In this document: positions 58,797 to 64,000 of the stretch, piece after piece
Layout of the letters: each line of letters opens with the position of its first letter
Position numbering within the stretch: the first letter of the stretch is position 1
Assembly (NCBI GenBank): GCA_037034305.1
Contig: JBAGJY010000011.1
Location: 170,721 to 234,720, forward strand
Reading direction: 5' to 3'
Source of the DNA: Streptantibioticus_A sp037034305
GTDB lineage: Bacteria; Actinomycetota; Actinomycetes; Streptomycetales; Streptomycetaceae
Length of the DNA: 64,000 bases
Program-made: the position numbers and the translations under genes
Notes under the pieces: generated by a model
The model's input: the letters and a program-made list of their open reading frames with translations, nothing else
Databases searched by the model: none
What the model was told of the DNA's origin: nothing

Positions 58797-61046
58797 CTAC
58801 CGCACCTCCGACAGCACCCGCATGATCTCGGAACGGGTCGGCGCGCTCGCCAACCGCTCGCGGAAGCCGGTGTCCATCAGCTTGCGGGACAGCAGCGCCA
58901 GTATCCGCAGATGCTCGTCCCCGGCCGCGGCCTGCGGCACCGAGATCATGAAGACGAGCTTCGCCCTCGTCCCGTCCAGGGCACCCCACTCGATCCCCTC
59001 GCCGGACCGGGCGAACCCGACCAGCGGCGCCGTCACCGCATCCGTCTTGGCATGCGGAATCGCGATCTCCTCGCCGAGCCCCGTGGTCCCCTGCGCCTCC
59101 CGGGCCAGCGCGGCGGCCACCAGCGCATCGACGTCGGCGACCTTGCCGCTTTGGGCCAACAGTCCGGCCATCTCCCGAATCGCCGACTCCTTGTCGCCCG
59201 CCGCCAACTCCTCGCGGACGGTGCGCTCCGTCAGATAGCCCGACAGCACCTCCACGTCGGGCGGTGAGGCGACGGCCGTCGCGGCGCCCAATGCGGCAGC
59301 CGGTGATTCGACGGCGGCCGGGACCTCAGCCACGGCGGTGGCGGCAGCCGGTTCAGCGGCGGTCGCCGCCTCGGCCGCGGTGGCGGGGGCCTCGGCTGCG
59401 GCGGTGGGTGTCGCCTCCGTCTTGGTGGCGGGGGCCTCGGCCGCGGCGCTGAGGGCCGCCTCCGTCGTGGCGCCCGCCTCCGCGGCGGCGACCGCTACCG
59501 GTGTGTCCGTGCCGGTACCGGCCAGCGCGGGCGCGGTCAGTGCGCTACCGGCCAGCGCGGGTTCCGGGACCGCCACCGGCAGCGGAGCGACGGACGGCGC
59601 GGCGGCCCCACGCTCCTCAAGCGATACCAGCGCCACCGTCGTCAACGCGGTCACCGCCGTGCCGATCGCCACGGCGACGAAGAACACCGGCACACCGCCG
59701 ACCGCCCCCAGCACCGCCACGATCGGCCCACCATGCGGCACCGCGTCCTTCACCCCGGCCATCCCCGCGACGGCACCGGCCACCGCGCCGCCGAGCATGT
59801 TCGCCGGAATGACCTTCGCCGGCCGCGCCGCGGCGAACGGAATCGCCCCCTCGGAGATGCCGAAGCAGCCCATGAACAGGGCCGCGATACCGGTCTCACG
59901 CTCCTGCGCGGTGTAAAGGCGGCGCCGCACCAGCGTCGCCAGGCCCTGGCCGAGCGGCATCACCGGAATCGCCGCCGCACACATGCCCATCACCGTCTGG
60001 TTGCCGGAGGCGATCAGACCGGCGCCGAACAGGAACGCCGTCTTGTTGACCGGACCGCCCATGTCGAACGCGATCATCAGACCCAGGACCGCGCCGAGCA
60101 CGATCGCGCTGGACCCCGTCATCCCGCTCAGCCAACTCGTCAGATGCGCGAACACCCAGGAGATCGGCCTGCCGATGACATAGATGAAGAACAGGCCCTG
60201 CGCGGTCGTGGCCACGATCGGGATCACGATGATCGGCATGATCGGCTGCACGAACTTCGGGACCCTGACCTTCTTGATCCACACCACCAGGTAACCAGCG
60301 AGGAACCCGGTGACGATCGCCCCGATGAAGCCCGCACCCGCCTTGGAGTCGTACAGCGCACCGGTGTTGGCGATCCAGCCGCCGATCATGCCCGGCACCA
60401 GCGCGGGCCGGTCACCGATCGCATAGGCGATGTAGCCGGACAGGATCGGCACCATCAAGGTGAACCCGATCGTGCCGACGTCGTTCACATGCGCCCAGAA
60501 GCTCCCCTTCGGGATCACCAGACCACCCGACGGGTCCGGATGACCGCCCAACGCCAACGAGACCGCCAGCAGCAGACCGCCGACCACCACGAACGGGATC
60601 ATGTAACTGACGCCGTTCATCAGCGCCTTGTACGCGACACCGCGCTCCCTGCCGCCGCCGTCAGCACCGGACGGCGCACGGCCGTCGCCCGAGTGGACCG
60701 GCGCGCTGCGCACCCGTTCGATCAGCCGCTCGGGGTGGCTGATGCCTTCCGACACCCCGACACTGAGCACCCGCTTGCCGACGAAGCGACTGAGGTCGAC
60801 ATCCTTGTCCGCCGCGACGATGATCCCGTCAGCGGCTTTGACATCGTTGTCAGACAAGACGTTCTCGGCGCCGATCGAACCCTGTGTCTCGACCTTCATC
60901 TCGATCCCGAGCGCCTCCGCGGCCTGCTGCAACTTCTCCGCGGCCATATAGGTGTGCGCGATGCCGGTGGGGCATGCGGTGATCGCGAGCAGCCTCAGCT
61001 CCTTGCGGATCCCCGCGGCGTTGGGAGGATCGGCGGGCCTTGTCAC
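58797..61046 (-). CDS. fructose/mannose-type PTS permease, domains IIB-IIC-IIA
   Basis: Sugar uptake with phosphorylation by the phosphotransferase system. The 749-residue protein runs IIB (about 15-110, phospho-Cys25 in ITACPTGIAHTYMAAEKL), IIC (about 135-475, many membrane helices; FDMGGPVNKTAFLFG), a long Ala/Glu/Thr-rich linker (about 480-595), and IIA (about 600-745, phospho-His in EIAIPHAKTDAVTAPL). The usual streptomycete fructose permease has IIA first. The B-C-A order and the neighbour manA recall mannose-type permeases. GTG 61046 has AAGGAG upstream. No kinase (fruK) or DeoR regulator is nearby. Fructose or mannose is the likely substrate. Confidence 0.9.
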   Translation of the reverse strand: MTRPADPPNAAGIRKELRLLAITACPTGIAHTYMAAEKLQQAAEALGIEMKVETQGSIGAENVLSDNDVKAADGIIVAADKDVDLSRFVGKRVLSVGVSEGISHPERLIERVRSAPVHSGDGRAPSGADGGGRERGVAYKALMNGVSYMIPFVVVGGLLLAVSLALGGHPDPSGGLVIPKGSFWAHVNDVGTIGFTLMVPILSGYIAYAIGDRPALVPGMIGGWIANTGALYDSKAGAGFIGAIVTGFLAGYLVVWIKKVRVPKFVQPIMPIIVIPIVATTAQGLFFIYVIGRPISWVFAHLTSWLSGMTGSSAIVLGAVLGLMIAFDMGGPVNKTAFLFGAGLIASGNQTVMGMCAAAIPVMPLGQGLATLVRRRLYTAQERETGIAALFMGCFGISEGAIPFAAARPAKVIPANMLGGAVAGAVAGMAGVKDAVPHGGPIVAVLGAVGGVPVFFVAVAIGTAVTALTTVALVSLEERGAAAPSVAPLPVAVPEPALAGSALTAPALAGTGTDTPVAVAAAEAGATTEAALSAAAEAPATKTEATPTAAAEAPATAAEAATAAEPAAATAVAEVPAAVESPAAALGAATAVASPPDVEVLSGYLTERTVREELAAGDKESAIREMAGLLAQSGKVADVDALVAAALAREAQGTTGLGEEIAIPHAKTDAVTAPLVGFARSGEGIEWGALDGTRAKLVFMISVPQAAAGDEHLRILALLSRKLMDTGFRERLASAPTRSEIMRVLSEVR

Positions 61047-61453
61047 GTCGTGTCTCCTTCAGCCGTACGTACGCGAGTGCCAAGAGTGTTCTCGTCTCGA
61101 TCGCATCCTGCAACACGCCGGGAACAAAGCGAAACTTGGCGAACGCCCTCCATATCACCGCAGGCGTGGCGCTCACCAAGCCCGTGAACGCGGCCCGTAC
61201 TTCCTCGACGGACTGGGGCCCGCTGGGCCGTTCGGTGTAGATTCGTCAGCGAAGCCAGACGTCGCTGCTGATGGCGGTCGGGCGGCCCCGAACGCGCGGG
61301 CCGACCGAGGGAGAGAGGGCCTCCGACGGGCTGGGCTGCGGTACGAGGACCGGCACCCCCGGTCCTTTTCGGCGCGTCCGCCCGGACCCGCCGCACGGCC
61401 GCAGCGGACAGACCGATGCCCACCCTCGACCCGATCCGCGAGGAGCACACCGC
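61047..61453. other. divergent region between the PTS gene and ahcY
   Basis: No gene. It holds the palindrome CGTACGTACG (61064-61073) just upstream of the PTS gene, a probable ahcY promoter with TAGATT near 61239, and a terminator-like hairpin in the ahcY leader (61346-61369). Confidence 0.55.
61346..61369 (+). terminator. intrinsic-terminator-like hairpin in the ahcY leader
   Basis: AGGACCGG (61346-61353) pairs perfectly with CCGGTCCT (61359-61366) around CACCC, and a short T run follows (TTTTC including the last stem base). It lies about 85 bases before the ahcY start codon and downstream of the likely promoter, so it is placed to attenuate transcription. Confidence 0.55.
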
Positions 61454-62911
<1,458 letters not shown>

Positions 62912-63003
62912 TCCGGCCAACGCCGACCGGACCAACCGGCCGCGGATCCAGCGCACCAACGATCCGCAGGCCGACCACCCGGTCAGCACCGATGTACTGA
63001 GCG

Positions 63004-63032
63004 CGGGCCCCCGTCGGTACTCCCGGCGGGGG
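63004..63032. terminator. terminator downstream of ahcY
   Basis: GGCCCCCG (63004-63011) pairs with CGGGGGCC (63025-63032) around a 13-base loop, about 95 bases after the ahcY stop. Confidence 0.7.
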
Positions 63033-63064
63033 CCTCGCCCTTCGGAGAACCGAAAGCCCCCACC

Positions 63065-63679
63065 ATGCCCCGCGGTCGCTACTCGTTCTACGACACGCAC
63101 GATCACACCCCCCTCGGCGAAGAACACTTCCACTGCGCCACCGGCACCTCCGGCTGGCGCTACACCGCCCGCACCACCAACCCGAACGGTCAGGACACTG
63201 GATCCGTCGACCTCACCATCGACGACCTGGGCCGACCTATCCGGCTCGAACTCCACGCGGGCGGATGGCAGGTGCGCGGCGCCGCGCTCGACGGCGTGAC
63301 CTGGGTCCGTACCGATCCCACCGGCGAACACGCCCAGGAGGGCAACACCGCCGCCCACGCCTTCACCGGCGCGTCCCCCGCCTTCCTGATCGCCACCGCG
63401 CGGCTGCTGCGCCTCTCCCCAGGCGCCTCCGCGACCCGCGTACGGCTCGTCGCACTCACCTCCCCCGTCCTCGCGCCCCGGACCCTCGACCAGTCCTGGG
63501 CCTTGAAGGAAAGGACAGCACACGCCACTGACAACGGCCCGCTGGTCGTGGACGAGTACCAGGTCAGCGACCTGCAGACCGGCGAGCAGAGCTCGATCCA
63601 CCTAGCCGGGGACGTCGTGCTCGCCGCCCCCGGCATCGAGCTTGAGGACCTGGAGAGCCCGCCTTCCACGTTCGGATGA
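63065..63679 (+). CDS. conserved hypothetical protein
   Basis: Not recognised. A 204-residue soluble protein, probably beta-rich, beginning MPRGRYSFYDTHDHTPLGEE and containing SVDLTIDDLGRPIRLELHAG, WVRTDPTGEH and DEYQVSDLQTGEQSSIHL. There is no signal peptide or membrane segment. ATG 63065 is the first start and the only plausible one. It is the last protein gene before the rRNA operon; from memory, an equivalent gene lies between ahcY and an rRNA operon in other streptomycetes. Confidence 0.7.
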   Translation: MPRGRYSFYDTHDHTPLGEEHFHCATGTSGWRYTARTTNPNGQDTGSVDLTIDDLGRPIRLELHAGGWQVRGAALDGVTWVRTDPTGEHAQEGNTAAHAFTGASPAFLIATARLLRLSPGASATRVRLVALTSPVLAPRTLDQSWALKERTAHATDNGPLVVDEYQVSDLQTGEQSSIHLAGDVVLAAPGIELEDLESPPSTFG

Positions 63680-63773
63680 CGGGCCGACTGCCGGGCAGTG
63701 GCCGGACGGTGGCTGCTCGATGTGCAATCAGCCCCGCTCACCTGCTAATCTCCTCTACGCCTCGCAAAACCCG

Positions 63774-63802
63774 TTGACACGGGTAGAGCGGGGAGGTAGA
63801 GT
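63774..63802 (+). promoter_or_regulatory. rRNA operon promoter
   Basis: TTGACA (63774-63779) and TAGAGT (63797-63802) are separated by exactly 17 bases, a consensus vegetative promoter. At least one more promoter-like pair follows (TTGGCT at 63931 and TAGTGT at 63956, 19-base spacing), fitting the multiple promoters of Streptomyces rRNA operons. Confidence 0.75.
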
Positions 63803-64000
63803 CAAACGGTTGTCACGAAGTAGACATACGAGTGGCGGTCCGGGTAGCGTCTACCCTCGCTCCGCGGAGTTGACTCCCCGGAGCACCGCACCACCCCTTC
63901 CGAATTACTACCGGAAATGCAAAACGCCGATTGGCTCGGCGGAAAGCGGATCTGATAGTGTCGGAAACACCGGAAAGCGAGAGCCGGAAGGTGAATCCCA
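63803..64000 (+). other. rRNA operon leader, 16S gene beyond the window
   Basis: The AT-richer leader contains GGATCTGATAGTGTCGGAAA, closely like the leader sequence of Streptomyces rrn operons as I remember it. The 16S rRNA itself is not reached. Confidence 0.7.

Noticed and set aside
61250..61453. Known SAH riboswitch in the ahcY leader
   Set aside because: A GACCGAGGGAG segment is faintly similar to the conserved core, but the rest of the consensus could not be aligned by eye, so only the hairpin is reported.
63803..64000. Start of a 16S rRNA gene
   Set aside because: The sequence is promoter and leader; the conserved 16S start is not reached before the window ends.

Overview
The window is very GC-rich and reads as a chromosomal core segment of a Streptomyces species. 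The evidence is a WhiB sporulation regulator, a histidine-utilisation operon, F420 biosynthesis genes, several LytR-CpsA-Psr (LCP) cell-wall enzymes and a Streptomyces-type rRNA operon leader at the right edge. From memory, the order resembles the S. coelicolor SCO302x-307x region; this was not checked by alignment.

Left part (1-12.4 kb): a ribosomal L25/CTC gene, an RpiR-type regulator, a small membrane protein and a PLP decarboxylase. Divergent from the decarboxylase is a tightly overlapping hut operon: hutU, an M20 amidohydrolase, hutF and hutI. A SigB-family sigma factor follows, divergent from an anti-sigma antagonist and an RsbW-like kinase, so a partner-switching module is present.

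12.7-17.0 kb: four secreted or membrane-anchored proteins. Two end in sortase-type signals (LPQTG and LAATG) and share a paralogous two-cysteine domain. One resembles the DUF916/WxL-interacting family. The cluster looks like an actinobacterial cell-surface complex.

17-30 kb: a POT peptide transporter, a two-component system, a GtrA protein, purK-purE, an M19 dipeptidase, a kdpB with no kdpA or kdpC beside it and a structured leader, UDP-glucose dehydrogenase and an acyl-CoA dehydrogenase.

30.0-32.05 kb: a small accessory island holding an XRE regulator and three overlapping micro-genes. It is bounded by near-identical copies of a terminator hairpin and sits between two convergent core genes. 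Its divergent promoter region carries a duplicated operator-like element. This is the strongest candidate for an undescribed mobile or regulatory unit.

32-53 kb: cell-envelope functions (four LCP proteins, two glycosyltransferases, a PGRP amidase) mixed with an acyl-CoA thioesterase, an RsbW-like ATPase, an AlkA-type glycosylase flanked by inverted repeats, fbiB-fbiA (F420), cysteine dioxygenase, whiB and a DUF5719 protein.

53-64 kb: a zincin-like protein, DUF3499, manB, Trm112, a SIS protein, manA, a convergent fructose/mannose-type PTS permease (IIBCA), ahcY with a terminator-like hairpin in its leader, a hypothetical protein, and the promoter and leader of an rRNA operon whose 16S gene starts beyond the window.

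Intergenic spaces hold many strong inverted repeats acting as bidirectional terminators and at least one dispersed repeat family. No tRNA, CRISPR array, transposase or integrase was seen.
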